A stretch of 64,000 nucleotides of DNA from Pseudomonas arsenicoxydans (GCF_900103875.1 NZ_LT629705.1:1068501-1132500), one strand, 5' to 3'. Shown: positions 1 through 13,506, numbered from the stretch's first letter. Program-made: numbers and translations. Notes: generated by a model not told the origin, from the letters alone.

Positions 1-1337
1 CCACCGCTCAAGGTCGCGGTGGTGTGGGCATCGTCCGTATTTCCGGGCCGTTGGCGAGCCTTGCAGCCAAAGCCATCAGCGGTCGCGAACTGAAACCCCG
101 ATTTGCCCATTACGGCCCGTTTCTCAGTGAAAACGAAGAGGTGCTCGACGAAGGCATCGCGTTGTATTTCCCCGGACCGAACTCATTCACCGGCGAAGAT
201 GTGCTTGAACTGCAGGGGCACGGCGGGCCGATCGTGCTGGACATGTTGCTCAAGCGTTGCCTGGAACTGGGCTGTCGTCTCGCCCGTCCGGGTGAATTCA
301 GTGAGCGAGCGTTCCTCAATGACAAACTCGATCTGGCCCAAGCGGAAGCTATCGCCGACTTGATCGAGGCAAGTTCTGCACAGGCCGCACGCAACGCGCT
401 GCGTTCGTTGCAGGGTGCATTTTCCCAACGTGTGCATAACCTCACCGAACAACTGATTGGCCTGCGCATCTATGTCGAGGCGGCTATTGATTTTCCGGAA
501 GAAGAAATCGATTTTCTAGCGGATGGTCACGTACTGGCCATGCTCGACAAAGTGCGCGACGAATTATCCACAGTGCTTCGTGAAGCCGGGCAAGGTGCCT
601 TGCTGCGTGACGGGATGACGGTGGTCATTGCCGGCCGTCCGAATGCCGGTAAATCCAGCCTGTTGAATGCATTGGCTGGTAGAGAAGCCGCGATCGTCAC
701 CGAGATTGCCGGCACCACCCGGGACATTCTTCGCGAACATATCCACATCGATGGCATGCCGTTGCACGTGGTCGACACTGCAGGCTTGCGCGATACCGAT
801 GACCAGGTGGAAAAGATCGGGGTTGAACGGGCGTTGAAAGCCATCGGCGAGGCCGATCGCGTGCTGTTGGTGGTTGATGCGACCGCTCCAGAAGCACTTG
901 ATCCATTCGCTTTATGGCCGGAATTTCTCGAAATTCGCCCGGATCCGTCCAAAGTGACGCTGATTCGCAATAAGGCGGACCTGACCGGGGAAGCGATTGC
1001 CCTGGAAGTCAGTGACGATGGCCATGTCACGATCAGCCTCAGTGCAAAATCCGCCGGCATGGGTCTGGAACTGCTACGCGAGCATCTCAAGGCGTGCATG
1101 GGCTACGAGCAGACCTCGGAAAGCAGCTTCAGCGCACGCAGACGTCACCTTGAAGCGTTGCGACATGCCAGCGCGTCCCTTGAGCATGGCCGTGCACAGT
1201 TGACCCTGGCGGGGGCCGGTGAACTGCTGGCCGAAGATTTACGTCAGGCTCAGCACTCACTTGGTGAAATCACCGGTGCATTCAGCTCCGATGACCTGCT
1301 GGGACGCATTTTCTCCAGCTTCTGCATCGGTAAATAG
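1..1337 (+). CDS. mnmE: MnmE (TrmE), tRNA modification GTPase, 5'-truncated by window
   Basis: The frame is open from base 3, so the start codon lies upstream and only about 20 residues are missing from a family of roughly 455. MnmE is a potassium-activated GTPase that works with MnmG to install the 5-carboxymethylaminomethyl group on U34 of certain tRNAs. Visible are the N-terminal tetrahydrofolate-binding fold, an embedded G domain with P-loop GRPNAGKSS (nt 633-659), GTTRD, DTAGLRD (about 774-794) and NKAD (969-980), and the C-terminal FCIGK with its catalytic cysteine. It lies upstream of its partner mnmG, as in other Pseudomonas. An exact DnaA-box 9-mer occurs inside it at 564-572. Confidence 0.97.
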   Translation, partial: TAQGRGGVGIVRISGPLASLAAKAISGRELKPRFAHYGPFLSENEEVLDEGIALYFPGPNSFTGEDVLELQGHGGPIVLDMLLKRCLELGCRLARPGEFSERAFLNDKLDLAQAEAIADLIEASSAQAARNALRSLQGAFSQRVHNLTEQLIGLRIYVEAAIDFPEEEIDFLADGHVLAMLDKVRDELSTVLREAGQGALLRDGMTVVIAGRPNAGKSSLLNALAGREAAIVTEIAGTTRDILREHIHIDGMPLHVVDTAGLRDTDDQVEKIGVERALKAIGEADRVLLVVDATAPEALDPFALWPEFLEIRPDPSKVTLIRNKADLTGEAIALEVSDDGHVTISLSAKSAGMGLELLREHLKACMGYEQTSESSFSARRRHLEALRHASASLEHGRAQLTLAGAGELLAEDLRQAQHSLGEITGAFSSDDLLGRIFSSFCIGK

Positions 1338-1351
1338 TCCCGTCGTTATTC

Positions 1352-1378
1352 ACAGACAGGCCATTCGAGCCTGTCTGT
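1352..1378 (+). terminator. Hairpin after mnmE, probable terminator
   Basis: A perfect 10-bp stem (ACAGACAGGC at 1352-1361, GCCTGTCTGT at 1369-1378) with a 7-nt loop lies 14 bases after the mnmE stop. The tract after it is pyrimidine-rich but not a clean T-run, so termination efficiency is uncertain. Confidence 0.6.
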
Positions 1379-1885
1379 TCCCTCCCTTGTCCTGAATTTT
1401 TCTCCAGTGCCGAGCATATTCCTTCTGCTTGAGCGGATTTTCTGTGCCCGCAATTCGCTCAATCAGCGCTTTTCTGTGGATTAAGCCCTGTGAGTAACTG
1501 CCACTAAGGGCAGTTGATAACAGGGCCTCAAAACTGAAGATAACCGCCCCTGTGGATAACCACCCCTTTAATCCACAGGCTTAAACCGGTTATCCAAGGG
1601 CCTCATTGGCACATGACCACAGGGTTTTGAATCTCTGTACATATTGAATATAAAGGCCTGTAAAGATCTATCCACAGAAAGGTGCCTCAATAGAAATAAA
1701 CATAAAAACAAAGATTTAATAAATTTCTTTCTTTTTAATTTCTATAACCCCGACTTCTCCACAGCTGGTTAAATTTTGTGCAAAGGGTTCTTTAGGAAGG
1801 GCGAAGTCCCTATACTTGCCGACCAGGTATAGAAACCTGAGCTCAAACTATTCCTGATTACCTGACTGAAGCAGGCACGAGGTGC
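1379..1885. other. mnmE-mnmG intergenic region with DnaA-box cluster and AT-rich block (oriC-like)
   Basis: About 500 bases carry no supportable gene. There is one exact DnaA box TGTGGATAA at 1551-1559. Single-mismatch versions are TGTGGATTA at 1475-1483, TAATCCACA at 1569-1577, CTATCCACA at 1668-1676 and TTCTCCACA at 1755-1763. An AT-rich stretch at about 1683-1746 contrasts with the GC-rich surroundings. This combination resembles a bacterial origin with an unwinding element. In Pseudomonas the characterised origins flank dnaA, which should lie upstream outside the window, so this could be a secondary DnaA-binding or titration region or the mnmG control region. A possible -10 TATACT is at 1811-1816, without a convincing -35. 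Confidence 0.55.
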
Positions 1886-3787
1886 GTGGTGGATTTCCCT
1901 TCCCGTTTTGAAGTGATCGTCATCGGCGGCGGTCATGCCGGTACCGAGGCTGCACTGGCGTCAGCACGCATGGGGGCAAAAACCCTGTTGCTGACGCATA
2001 ACGTGGAAACCCTCGGTGCAATGAGTTGCAACCCCGCCATTGGTGGGATCGGTAAAAGCCACCTGGTCAAGGAAATCGATGCCCTCGGCGGCGCGATGGC
2101 CATGGCGACTGATAAGGGCGGTATTCAATTTCGCGTGTTGAACAGCCGCAAAGGCCCGGCCGTGCGAGCCACTCGCGCCCAGGCAGACCGGATTCTGTAC
2201 AAAGCCGCTGTCCGCGAAACATTGGAAAACCAGCCCAACCTGTGGATATTTCAACAAGCCGCTGATGACCTGATCGTCGAACAGGAACAAGTGCGCGGTG
2301 TGGTTACCCAAATGGGCCTGCGTTTCCTGGCTGATTCCGTGGTATTGACGACTGGCACCTTCCTCGGTGGACTTATCCACATCGGAATGCAGAATTATTC
2401 CGGTGGTCGCGCTGGCGATCCGCCATCGATTGCCTTGGCTCGCCGCCTGCGTGAATTGCCACTGCGTGTCGGTCGCCTGAAAACCGGTACACCGCCACGT
2501 ATCGATGGCCGTTCTGTGGATTTCTCGGTTATGACCGAGCAAGCAGGCGATACGCCGATCCCGGTGATGTCGTTCATGGGCTCCAAAGAGCAGCATCCGA
2601 AGCAGGTCAGCTGCTGGATTACCCACACAAACGCCCGTACACACGAAATCATTGCCGCTAACCTTGACCGTTCGCCGATGTATTCCGACGCAGGGCAGAT
2701 CGAAGGCATCGGCCCACGGTACTGCCCGTCGATTGAAGACAAGATCCATCGCTTTGCCGACAAGGAAAGCCATCAGGTCTTCATCGAACCGGAAGGCTTG
2801 ACCACCCACGAGCTGTACCCGAACGGGATATCCACATCCTTGCCGTTCGACGTGCAATTGCAGATCGTGCAATCGATTCGTGGCATGGAAAACGCGCACA
2901 TCGTGCGTCCGGGCTATGCCATCGAATACGACTACTTCGACCCGCGAGACTTGAAGTACAGCCTCGAAACCAAAGTCATTGGCGGTCTGTTTTTCGCCGG
3001 GCAAATCAACGGCACCACCGGTTACGAAGAAGCCGGCGCCCAGGGTTTGTTGGCAGGTGCCAACGCCGCATTGCGTGCACAGGGCAAAGACGCCTGGTGT
3101 CCGCGCCGCGACGAGGCGTACATCGGTGTATTGGTCGACGACCTGATTACCCTGGGTACTCAAGAGCCGTACCGGATGTTCACTTCCCGTGCCGAGTACC
3201 GCCTGATCCTGCGCGAAGACAACGCCGATCTGCGCTTGACCGAAAAAGGTCGCGAGTTGGGTCTGGTCGATGACGCGCGCTGGGCGGCGTTCTGCAAGAA
3301 ACGCGAAAGTATCGATCTGGAAGAGCAACGCCTGAAAAGTACCTGGGTCCGTCCCGGGACCGAGCAGGGCGATGCGATTTCCGAGAAGTTCGGTACGCCG
3401 CTGACCCACGAATACAATTTGCTCAACCTGCTGAGCCGTCCGGAAATCGACTACGCTGGTCTGATCGCCGTCACCGGTGGGGGTGCAGAAGATCCACAGG
3501 TCGCCGAACAGGTCGAAATCAAGACCAAGTACGCCGGTTACATCGATCGTCAACAGGATGAAATCGCTCGCTTACGAGCCAGCGAAGACACAAAACTGCC
3601 TGTGGATATCGATTACACGAACATTTCCGGTCTCTCCAAAGAGATCCAGAGCAAGCTCGGTGCGACCCGTCCAGAGACATTGGGCCAGGCGTCACGCATC
3701 CCGGGCGTTACCCCGGCAGCGATTTCGCTGTTGATGATTCATTTGAAAAAACGCGGCGCGGGCCGTCAGTTGGAGCAAAGCGCTTGA
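1886..3787 (+). CDS. mnmG: MnmG (GidA), FAD-dependent tRNA uridine modification enzyme
   Basis: MnmG is the FAD/NADH-dependent partner of MnmE in forming cmnm5U34. The dinucleotide-binding motif GGGHAGTEA is near the N-terminus, followed by the conserved [11 protein letters not shown] segment. Length is about 632 residues, typical of the family. Two adjacent GTG codons (1886 and 1889) are possible starts; with VDFPSRF conserved, the second may be the true one. It overlaps rsmG by 4 bases. An exact DnaA-box 9-mer lies inside at 2373-2381. E. coli gidA also borders a replication origin. Confidence 0.97.
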   Translation: MVDFPSRFEVIVIGGGHAGTEAALASARMGAKTLLLTHNVETLGAMSCNPAIGGIGKSHLVKEIDALGGAMAMATDKGGIQFRVLNSRKGPAVRATRAQADRILYKAAVRETLENQPNLWIFQQAADDLIVEQEQVRGVVTQMGLRFLADSVVLTTGTFLGGLIHIGMQNYSGGRAGDPPSIALARRLRELPLRVGRLKTGTPPRIDGRSVDFSVMTEQAGDTPIPVMSFMGSKEQHPKQVSCWITHTNARTHEIIAANLDRSPMYSDAGQIEGIGPRYCPSIEDKIHRFADKESHQVFIEPEGLTTHELYPNGISTSLPFDVQLQIVQSIRGMENAHIVRPGYAIEYDYFDPRDLKYSLETKVIGGLFFAGQINGTTGYEEAGAQGLLAGANAALRAQGKDAWCPRRDEAYIGVLVDDLITLGTQEPYRMFTSRAEYRLILREDNADLRLTEKGRELGLVDDARWAAFCKKRESIDLEEQRLKSTWVRPGTEQGDAISEKFGTPLTHEYNLLNLLSRPEIDYAGLIAVTGGGAEDPQVAEQVEIKTKYAGYIDRQQDEIARLRASEDTKLPVDIDYTNISGLSKEIQSKLGATRPETLGQASRIPGVTPAAISLLMIHLKKRGAGRQLEQSA

Positions 3788-4428
3788 GTTCGTTGGTCAC
3801 CTCGCAACACGCCGAAGAGTTATCCACAGGTGCTCGCCAACTCGGTGTCACACTGACAGAAACCCAGCACGCGCAGCTGCTGGGTTATCTGGCCCTGTTG
3901 ATCAAATGGAACAAGGCTTACAACCTGACCGCCGTGCGTGATCCGGACGAAATGGTTTCCCGTCACCTGCTCGACAGTCTGAGCGTGATGTCGTTTGTCG
4001 AAGACGGCCGCTGGCTGGACGTTGGCAGCGGCGGTGGTATGCCGGGAATTCCGCTGGCCATCCTGTTTCCAGAGTCACAAGTGACTTGTCTGGACAGCAA
4101 CGGCAAGAAAACCCGCTTCCTGACCCAGGTCAAACTCGAACTCAAACTGGATAACCTGCAAGTTATCCACAGTCGCGTCGAAGCCTTCCAGCCTGCACAG
4201 CCCTTCAACGGGATTATTTCCCGGGCTTTCAGCAGCATGGAGAACTTCAGCAACTGGACTCGCCACCTCGGCGATGCCGATACACGCTGGCTGGCAATGA
4301 AGGGCGTTCATCCGGCCGATGAGCTGGTAGCATTGCCGGCAGACTTCCACCTCGATAGCGAACACGCCCTGGCCGTACCTGGTTGCCAAGGCCAACGCCA
4401 TCTGCTGATACTGCGCCGCACGGCATGA
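3784..4428 (+). CDS. rsmG: RsmG (GidB), 16S rRNA G527 N7-methyltransferase
   Basis: RsmG is a SAM-dependent enzyme that methylates N7 of G527 in 16S rRNA. The SAM motif [16 protein letters not shown] begins near residue 78. At 214 residues the length is normal. The start is a TTG whose last two bases are shared with the mnmG TGA (TTGA overlap), consistent with translational coupling. Two exact TTATCCACA 9-mers are inside the gene (3820-3828 and 4163-4171). Confidence 0.95.
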   Translation: MSSLVTSQHAEELSTGARQLGVTLTETQHAQLLGYLALLIKWNKAYNLTAVRDPDEMVSRHLLDSLSVMSFVEDGRWLDVGSGGGMPGIPLAILFPESQVTCLDSNGKKTRFLTQVKLELKLDNLQVIHSRVEAFQPAQPFNGIISRAFSSMENFSNWTRHLGDADTRWLAMKGVHPADELVALPADFHLDSEHALAVPGCQGQRHLLILRRTA

Positions 4429-4446
4429 TTGGGAACACAAGCAAGA

Positions 4447-5244
4447 ATGGCTAAGGTATTCGCGATTGCGAACCAAAAGGGTGGTGTGGGCAAAACCACC
4501 ACCTGCATCAACCTCGCAGCTTCCCTGGTCGCTACCAAGCGCCGGGTGCTGTTGATCGATCTCGATCCACAAGGCAACGCCACCATGGGTAGCGGTGTGG
4601 ATAAACACGGCCTGGAAAACTCGGTCTACGACCTGTTGATCGGCGAATGCGACCTGGCTCAGGCCATGCACTATTCCGAGCACGGTGGTTACCAACTGTT
4701 GCCGGCCAACCGTGACCTGACCGCGGCTGAAGTGGTTCTGCTGGAAATGCAGATGAAGGAAAGTCGCCTGCGCAGCGCGCTGGCACCGATCCGCGAAAAC
4801 TACGATTACATTTTGATCGACTGCCCGCCGTCGCTGTCGATGCTTACGCTTAACGCACTGGTCGCCGCTGACGGGGTAATTATCCCCATGCAGTGCGAGT
4901 ATTTTGCGCTCGAAGGCTTGAGCGACCTTGTGGATAACATCAAGCGAATCGCTGAATTGCTTAACCCGAACCTGAAAGTCGAAGGCCTGCTGCGGACCAT
5001 GTATGACCCGCGCCTGAGCCTGATGAACGACGTTTCGGCGCAGCTGAAGGAACACTTCGGCGAGCAGTTGTACGACACCGTCATCCCCCGAAACATCCGT
5101 CTGGCCGAAGCTCCCAGCTATGGCATGCCGGCGCTGGCTTATGACAAAGCATCGCGTGGCGCTATCGCCTATCTGGCACTGGCCGGCGAGCTGGTTCGTC
5201 GTCAACGCAAAAACTCACGCACTGCCGCCGCTCAGGCAACTTAA
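4447..5244 (+). CDS. parA: ParA (Soj), chromosome-partitioning ATPase
   Basis: ParA is a Walker-type ATPase that, with ParB and parS, segregates the origin region. The deviant Walker A KGGVGKTTT is at residues 11-19 and the Walker B region reads LIDCPPS. The chosen ATG at 4447 gives a 265-residue protein starting MAKVFAIANQKGG, the usual Pseudomonas N-terminus. A TTG at 4429 directly after rsmG would add six residues and is less likely. Exact DnaA-box 9-mers lie at 4596-4604 and 4929-4937. It ends 9 bases before parB and is presumably cotranscribed with it. Confidence 0.97.
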   Translation: MAKVFAIANQKGGVGKTTTCINLAASLVATKRRVLLIDLDPQGNATMGSGVDKHGLENSVYDLLIGECDLAQAMHYSEHGGYQLLPANRDLTAAEVVLLEMQMKESRLRSALAPIRENYDYILIDCPPSLSMLTLNALVAADGVIIPMQCEYFALEGLSDLVDNIKRIAELLNPNLKVEGLLRTMYDPRLSLMNDVSAQLKEHFGEQLYDTVIPRNIRLAEAPSYGMPALAYDKASRGAIAYLALAGELVRRQRKNSRTAAAQAT

Positions 5245-5253
5245 GGAATCCCC

Positions 5254-6126
5254 ATGGCCGTCAAGAAACGAGGTCTCGGACGTGGACTGGATGCACTGCT
5301 GAGTGGTCCGACTGTCAGCTCGCTGGAAGAACAAGCGGTGCAAGCCGACCAGCGTGAGCTGCAGCACCTGCCCCTGGACCTGATCCAGCGCGGCAAGTAC
5401 CAGCCGCGTCGGGACATGGATCCTCAGGCGCTGGAAGAGCTGGCGCAGTCGATCAAGGCCCAGGGCGTGATGCAGCCGATCGTTGTTCGACCAATCGGTA
5501 GCGGTCGATTCGAAATTATCGCCGGTGAACGCCGCTGGCGCGCCAGCCAGCAGGCTGGCAAGGAAACCATCCCTGCGATGGTCCGCGATGTGCCGGATGA
5601 AACGGCGATCGCCATGGCGCTGATCGAGAACATCCAGCGTGAAGACCTCAATCCGATTGAAGAAGCCGTGGCCTTGCAGCGTCTGCAGCAGGAATTCCAG
5701 CTGACGCAGCAACAAGTGGCCGAAGCGGTGGGCAAATCCCGCGTGACCGTGGCCAACCTGCTACGCTTGATCGCGTTGCCGGAAGTTATCAAGACCATGC
5801 TGTCGCACGGTGACCTGGAAATGGGTCATGCCCGTGCTTTGCTCGGGTTACCGGAGAATCAACAGGTTGAAGGGGCGCGACATGTTGTCGCACGGGGGCT
5901 GACTGTGCGCCAAACTGAGGCACTGGTTCGCCAGTGGTTGAGTGGCAAACAGGAGCCTGCTGAACCGGTAAAACCGGACCCGGATATCGCACGACTTGAG
6001 CAGCGCCTGGCTGAGCGCCTAGGCTCTGCGGTGCAGATCCGCCACGGTAAGAAGGGGAAAGGGCAGTTGGTGATTGGTTATAACTCCCTCGATGAGCTAC
6101 AAGGTGTGCTTGCACATATTCGCTGA
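5254..6126 (+). CDS. parB: ParB (Spo0J), parS-binding partition protein
   Basis: ParB is a CTP-dependent DNA clamp that loads at parS. The N-terminus is the typical KKRGLGRGLDALLSG. The ParB/Srx fold carries GERRWRA near residue 92 (CTP-binding motif), followed by a helix-turn-helix around residues 140-165 and a C-terminal dimerisation domain. Length 290 is normal. A Shine-Dalgarno AAGGA overlaps the end of parA. Two likely target sites are in this window at 46895 and 59758. Confidence 0.97.
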   Translation: MAVKKRGLGRGLDALLSGPTVSSLEEQAVQADQRELQHLPLDLIQRGKYQPRRDMDPQALEELAQSIKAQGVMQPIVVRPIGSGRFEIIAGERRWRASQQAGKETIPAMVRDVPDETAIAMALIENIQREDLNPIEEAVALQRLQQEFQLTQQQVAEAVGKSRVTVANLLRLIALPEVIKTMLSHGDLEMGHARALLGLPENQQVEGARHVVARGLTVRQTEALVRQWLSGKQEPAEPVKPDPDIARLEQRLAERLGSAVQIRHGKKGKGQLVIGYNSLDELQGVLAHIR

Positions 6127-6171
6127 AACATTTCCTCATGTAGCGTGCAGGCGGAAATCACTACCTGACAG

Positions 6172-6200
6172 TTGAATAGGGGCTGAACCGCCCCTATACT
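6172..6200 (+). promoter_or_regulatory. Probable sigma-70 promoter of the atp operon with an inverted repeat between its boxes
   Basis: TTGAAT (6172-6177), a 17-base spacer and TATACT (6195-6200) form a good sigma-70 promoter about 75 bases before atpI. Between the boxes lies a perfect 7-bp inverted repeat, TAGGGGC (6177-6183) and GCCCCTA (6190-6196). That position would suit a repressor, or the repeat could form a hairpin ending parB transcripts, although no T-run follows. Confidence 0.65.
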
Positions 6201-6274
6201 CTGCGCGCATTTTGTCGGCACAAATTATGCCAAGTTATTGAATTCTGGCAGCCGACCATTGGAGAGCAATAGTG

Positions 6275-7568
<1,294 letters not shown>

Positions 7569-7614
7569 GACCAGTCTCGACTGGTCTGATGTCCCACTCG
7601 GTCAAACGAGTGGG
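7569..7614 (+). other. Two intercistronic hairpins between atpB and atpE
   Basis: The first is GACCAGT-CTCG-ACTGGTC (7569-7586), starting at the base after the atpB stop. The second is CCCACTCG-GTCAAA-CGAGTGGG (7593-7614). Neither has a T-run. They may stabilise upstream or downstream mRNA, or act as processing sites, so that subunit c can be made in excess. Confidence 0.7.
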
Positions 7615-7686
7615 GGCCCGAACAGGGCTATGAAACGATTTGTTTTACCGCTTTAAAATCTAAAAAACCTAAACCATACGACGTAA

Positions 7687-7958
<272 letters not shown>

Positions 7959-7959
<1 letters not shown>

Positions 7960-7980
7960 TTACTCGAACCTTCGAGTAAT
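7959..7980 (+). other. Intercistronic hairpin between atpE and atpF
   Basis: A perfect 10-bp inverted repeat (ATTACTCGAA at 7959-7968, TTCGAGTAAT at 7971-7980) has a 2-base centre and begins at the atpE stop codon. With no T-run it is more likely an mRNA-stability element than a terminator. Confidence 0.65.
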
Positions 7981-8015
7981 TGGTGTGATGTGCAACGAAC
8001 GAGCGAGGTGTTGGC

Positions 8016-8486
8016 GTGAACATTAATGCAACCCTGATTGGCCAGTCCGTTGCGTTCTTCATTTTTGTACTGTTTTGCATGAAGTTCGTGTGGCCTCCGG
8101 TCATCGCGGCTTTGCACGAACGTCAGAAGAAGATCGCGGATGGACTGGACGCTGCCGCCCGAGCAGCTCGCGACCTGGAATTGGCCCAAGATAAAGCGGG
8201 TCAACAACTGCGCGAAGCAAAAGCTCAGGCAGCCGAAATCATTGAGCAAGCCAAGAAACGCGGTAACCAGATTGTTGAAGAGGCTGTTGAAAAAGCCCGT
8301 ATCGACGCTGACCGTGTGAAGGTTCAGGCTCAGGCCGAGATCGAGCAGGAACTGAACAGTGTCAAAGACGCGCTGCGTGCCCAATTGGGTAGCCTGGCAG
8401 TCTCCGGCGCCGAGAAGATCCTGGGTTCCACAATCGATCAAAACGCGCACGCGGAGCTGGTAAACAAACTGGCTGCTGAAATTTAA
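8016..8486 (+). CDS. atpF: ATP synthase F0 subunit b
   Basis: This is the peripheral-stalk subunit. It has one N-terminal membrane helix (about residues 6-28) followed by a long charged alanine/glutamine-rich coiled coil. The 156-residue length is normal. The start is GTG, preceded by GAGCGAGG. Confidence 0.97.
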   Translation: MNINATLIGQSVAFFIFVLFCMKFVWPPVIAALHERQKKIADGLDAAARAARDLELAQDKAGQQLREAKAQAAEIIEQAKKRGNQIVEEAVEKARIDADRVKVQAQAEIEQELNSVKDALRAQLGSLAVSGAEKILGSTIDQNAHAELVNKLAAEI

Positions 8487-8498
8487 GCGAGGGCGATC

Positions 8499-9035
8499 AT
8501 GGCAGAATTGACCACGTTGGCCCGACCTTACGCTAAGGCAGCCTTCGAGCACGCCCAGGCCCACCAGCAACTGGCCTCTTGGTCAGCCATGCTCGGCCTG
8601 GCTGCAGCAGTGTCGCAAGACGACACCATGCAGCGCGTGCTCAAGGCCCCGCGACTGACGAGCGCAAACAAGGCCGCCACGTTCATTGACGTGTGCGGCG
8701 ACAAGTTTGATGAAAAGGCACAGAACTTCATCAACGTCGTTGCCGAAAACGACCGTCTCCCGCTTTTGCCGGAGATATCCGCTCTGTTCGACCTGTACAA
8801 GGCCGAACAAGAGAAGTCGGTAGACGTTGAAGTGACCAGTGCTTTTGCATTGAACCAAGAACAGCAAGACAAACTCGCCAAGGTTCTCAGTGCACGACTC
8901 AACCGGGAAGTGCGCCTGCAAGTCGAGGAAGACAAATCCCTTATTGGGGGCATTGTCATCCGCGCCGGCGACCTGGTTATCGATGGCTCGGTTCGCGGCA
9001 AACTCGCGAACCTTGCCGAAGCATTGAAATCTTGA
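8499..9035 (+). CDS. atpH: ATP synthase F1 subunit delta
   Basis: This subunit joins F1 to the b-subunit stalk. The protein has 178 residues, with N-terminal [13 protein letters not shown] and C-terminal [22 protein letters not shown], both hallmark family segments. It starts 12 bases after atpF with a GAGGG Shine-Dalgarno. Confidence 0.98.
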   Translation: MAELTTLARPYAKAAFEHAQAHQQLASWSAMLGLAAAVSQDDTMQRVLKAPRLTSANKAATFIDVCGDKFDEKAQNFINVVAENDRLPLLPEISALFDLYKAEQEKSVDVEVTSAFALNQEQQDKLAKVLSARLNREVRLQVEEDKSLIGGIVIRAGDLVIDGSVRGKLANLAEALKS

Positions 9036-9056
9036 GTTTGAAGGGGCAGCAGAGCA

Positions 9057-10601
9057 ATGCAGCAACTCAATCCTTCCGAAATAAGTGAAATTATCAAGGG
9101 CCGCATCGACAAGCTCGATGTGACCTCCCAAGCCCGTAACGAAGGCACAGTCGTCAGCGTATCTGACGGTATCGTGCGGATTCACGGTCTGGCCGACGTA
9201 ATGTACGGCGAGATGATCGAGTTTCCGGGCGGCGTCTTCGGTATGGCTCTCAACCTGGAGCAAGACTCCGTAGGTGCCGTTGTATTGGGCTCCTACCAGT
9301 CTCTGGCTGAAGGCATGAGCGCCAAGTGCACCGGCCGCATCCTCGAAGTTCCGGTTGGTAAGGAACTGCTGGGTCGCGTAGTCGACGCACTGGGTAACCC
9401 AGTTGACGGCAAAGGTCCGCTGAACAACACCGAGACCGATGCGGTCGAGAAAGTTGCTCCAGGCGTGATCTGGCGTAAGTCGGTAGACCAGCCTGTACAG
9501 ACTGGCTACAAGGCTGTCGATGCCATGATCCCTGTCGGCCGTGGCCAGCGTGAGCTGATCATCGGTGACCGTCAGATCGGTAAAACCGCTCTGGCGATCG
9601 ACGCGATCATCAACCAGAAAAACAGCGGCATTTTCTGCGTCTACGTAGCAATTGGTCAGAAACAATCGACCATCGCCAACGTGGTTCGCAAGCTGGAAGA
9701 AAACGGCGCACTGGCTAACACCATCGTCGTGGCCGCGAGCGCTTCGGAATCTGCAGCACTGCAATTCCTGGCACCGTACTCCGGTTGCACCATGGGTGAA
9801 TTCTTCCGCGACCGCGGTGAAGACGCGCTGATCGTTTATGACGATCTGTCGAAGCAAGCAGTGGCTTACCGCCAGATTTCCCTGCTGCTGCGCCGTCCAC
9901 CAGGCCGTGAAGCTTACCCAGGCGACGTGTTCTATCTCCACTCCCGTCTGCTGGAGCGCGCATCGCGCGTTTCGGAAGAATACGTAGAGAAGTTCACCAA
10001 CGGCGCAGTGACCGGCAAAACCGGTTCCCTGACCGCACTGCCGATCATCGAAACCCAGGCTGGCGACGTTTCCGCGTTCGTTCCGACCAACGTGATTTCC
10101 ATCACTGACGGTCAGATCTTCCTGGAATCGGCCATGTTCAACTCCGGGATCCGTCCTGCTGTGAACGCCGGTGTTTCGGTATCCCGTGTGGGTGGTGCCG
10201 CTCAGACCAAGATCATCAAGAAGCTCTCCGGTGGTATCCGTACCGCTCTGGCTCAGTACCGTGAACTGGCGGCATTCGCCCAGTTCGCTTCTGACCTGGA
10301 CGAAGCGACCCGTAAGCAACTTGAGCATGGTCAGCGCGTTACCGAGCTGATGAAGCAGAAGCAATACGCACCAATGTCGATCGCTGACATGGCGCTGTCG
10401 CTGTATGCCGCTGAGCGTGGGTTCCTGACTGACGTCGAAATCGCCAAGATCGGCAGCTTTGAACAAGCGCTGATTTCTTACTTCAACCGCGATCACGCCG
10501 ATTTGATGGCGAAGATCAACGTGAAGGGTGACTTCAATGACGAAATCGATGCAGGCATGAAAGCCGGTATCGAGAAGTTCAAGGCCACCCAAACCTGGTA
10601 A
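9057..10601 (+). CDS. atpA: ATP synthase F1 subunit alpha
   Basis: This is the non-catalytic nucleotide-binding subunit of the F1 hexamer. It has 514 residues. The Walker A segment [10 protein letters not shown] lies near residue 170, and the signature [14 protein letters not shown] is in the C-terminal half. It is highly conserved and intact. Confidence 0.98.
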   Translation: MQQLNPSEISEIIKGRIDKLDVTSQARNEGTVVSVSDGIVRIHGLADVMYGEMIEFPGGVFGMALNLEQDSVGAVVLGSYQSLAEGMSAKCTGRILEVPVGKELLGRVVDALGNPVDGKGPLNNTETDAVEKVAPGVIWRKSVDQPVQTGYKAVDAMIPVGRGQRELIIGDRQIGKTALAIDAIINQKNSGIFCVYVAIGQKQSTIANVVRKLEENGALANTIVVAASASESAALQFLAPYSGCTMGEFFRDRGEDALIVYDDLSKQAVAYRQISLLLRRPPGREAYPGDVFYLHSRLLERASRVSEEYVEKFTNGAVTGKTGSLTALPIIETQAGDVSAFVPTNVISITDGQIFLESAMFNSGIRPAVNAGVSVSRVGGAAQTKIIKKLSGGIRTALAQYRELAAFAQFASDLDEATRKQLEHGQRVTELMKQKQYAPMSIADMALSLYAAERGFLTDVEIAKIGSFEQALISYFNRDHADLMAKINVKGDFNDEIDAGMKAGIEKFKATQTW

Positions 10602-10606
10602 GCCGC

Positions 10607-10630
10607 AGCGGGAGCCGCAAGGCTCCCGCT
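10607..10630 (+). other. Intercistronic hairpin between atpA and atpG
   Basis: A 9-bp GC-rich perfect stem (AGCGGGAGC at 10607-10615, GCTCCCGCT at 10622-10630) has a CGCAAG loop. No T-run follows. Confidence 0.65.
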
Positions 10631-10651
10631 TGCTAACCTGATAGGTGTTAC

Positions 10652-11512
10652 ATGGCAGGCGCAAAAGAGATTCGCAGTAAGATTGCGAGCATCAAAAGCA
10701 CGCAAAAGATTACCAGCGCCATGGAAAAAGTGGCGGTCAGCAAAATGCGCAAGGCACAAATGCGCATGTCGGCTAGCCGTCCTTATGCGGAGCGCATCCG
10801 CCAGGTTATTGGCCATCTGGCCAACGCCAACCCGGAATATCGCCACCCGTTCATGATCGACCGTGAAGTAAAGCGCGTCGGTTATGTCGTGGTGAGCAGT
10901 GACCGTGGTCTGTGTGGTGGCTTGAACACCAACCTGTTCAAGGCCCTGGTCAAGGACATGGCGGTAAACCGCGAAAACGGCGTCGAGATCGATCTGTGTG
11001 TTGTTGGTAGCAAGGGTGCGGCTTTCTTCCGTAACTTCGGCGGTAACGTCGTTGCAGCTATCAGCCACCTGGGTGAAGAGCCGTCGATCAATGACCTGAT
11101 CGGCAGCGTCAAGGTGATGCTGGATGCCTACCTGGACGGCCGTATTGATCGCCTGTCCGTGGTGTCCAACAAGTTCATCAACACCATGACGCAACAGCCT
11201 ACCGTGGAGCAGTTGATTCCACTGGTGGCAACCCCGGATCAGGAACTCAAGCACCACTGGGATTATCTGTACGAACCGGACGCCAAAGAGCTGCTTGACG
11301 GCTTGATGGTCCGTTACGTGGAGTCGCAGGTCTACCAGGCGGTGGTCGAGAACAACGCGGCTGAACAAGCTGCGCGGATGATCGCGATGAAAAACGCTAC
11401 CGACAACGCCGGTGATTTGATCAGCGATTTGCAGCTGGTCTACAACAAGGCGCGTCAGGCTGCGATCACCCAAGAGATCTCGGAAATCGTCGGCGGCGCT
11501 GCCGCGGTTTAA
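10652..11512 (+). CDS. atpG: ATP synthase F1 subunit gamma
   Basis: This is the central rotor shaft. It has 286 residues. N-terminal [23 protein letters not shown] and C-terminal [19 protein letters not shown] form the coiled coil inserted into the F1 hexamer; [11 protein letters not shown] is a family signature. Confidence 0.98.
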   Translation: MAGAKEIRSKIASIKSTQKITSAMEKVAVSKMRKAQMRMSASRPYAERIRQVIGHLANANPEYRHPFMIDREVKRVGYVVVSSDRGLCGGLNTNLFKALVKDMAVNRENGVEIDLCVVGSKGAAFFRNFGGNVVAAISHLGEEPSINDLIGSVKVMLDAYLDGRIDRLSVVSNKFINTMTQQPTVEQLIPLVATPDQELKHHWDYLYEPDAKELLDGLMVRYVESQVYQAVVENNAAEQAARMIAMKNATDNAGDLISDLQLVYNKARQAAITQEISEIVGGAAAV

Positions 11513-12919
<1,407 letters not shown>

Positions 12920-12924
12920 TCCCG

Positions 12925-12942
12925 GCGCCCGGCAACGGGCGC
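12925..12942 (+). other. Intercistronic hairpin between atpD and atpC
   Basis: A 7-bp perfect GC stem (GCGCCCG at 12925-12931, CGGGCGC at 12936-12942) closes a GCAA tetraloop of the very stable GNRA class. It lies in the 45-base gap before atpC. Confidence 0.65.
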
Positions 12943-12964
12943 TAATTTAGGTTGAGGCAATCAG

Positions 12965-13390
12965 ATGGCTATGACAGTCCATTGCGATATCGTCAGCGCG
13001 GAAGGGGAAATCTTTTCCGGTCTGGTCGAGATGGTGATTGCGCACGGTGCACTGGGTGATCTTGGTATCGCCCTGGGTCACGCGCCGTTGATCACTAATC
13101 TCAAGCCGGGCCCGATCCGCCTGGTCAAGCAGGGCGGGGAAGAGGAGGTGTATTACATCTCCGGCGGTTTCCTCGAGGTTCAGCCGAACATGGTCAAGGT
13201 TCTTGCCGACACCGTGCAACGTGCTGCCGACCTGGACGAAGCCTCCGCTCAGGAAGCCGTTAAGGCTGCCGAGAAGGCCTTGCATGAGCGGGGCGCGGAA
13301 TTCGATTACGGTTCTGCTTCCGCACGTCTGGCCGAGGCTGCAGCTCAGCTGCGCACCGTCCAGCAGATCCGCAAGAAGTTTGGCCACTAA
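12965..13390 (+). CDS. atpC: ATP synthase F1 subunit epsilon
   Basis: This rotor subunit can inhibit ATP hydrolysis. It has 141 residues: an N-terminal beta-sandwich with ALGHAPLIT and [10 protein letters not shown], and a C-terminal two-helix arm. It is last in the operon and is followed directly by a strong terminator. Confidence 0.97.
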   Translation: MAMTVHCDIVSAEGEIFSGLVEMVIAHGALGDLGIALGHAPLITNLKPGPIRLVKQGGEEEVYYISGGFLEVQPNMVKVLADTVQRAADLDEASAQEAVKAAEKALHERGAEFDYGSASARLAEAAAQLRTVQQIRKKFGH

Positions 13391-13420
13391 TAGGCCATCG
13401 CTTGTTGCGCGATTGATTAA

Positions 13421-13450
13421 AAAGGGTAGCCTCGGCTACCCTTTTTTCTT
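13421..13450 (+). terminator. Rho-independent terminator of the atp operon
   Basis: A 10-bp stem (AAAGGGTAGC at 13421-13430, GCTACCCTTT at 13435-13444) with CTCG tetraloop runs into an extended T-rich tract to about 13455. Confidence 0.92.
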
Positions 13451-13506
13451 TTTCGACTTTCATAACCTGGTCGCAGCCGCTGACCACCCAGGATTGGTAG
13501 CCAGTC

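Noticed and set aside
1886..3787. Long minus-strand open frame through mnmG and similar antisense frames in atpA, atpD, glmU and glmS
   Set aside because: They mirror conserved plus-strand genes, have no family resemblance and no start signals; they reflect codon bias in GC-rich genes.
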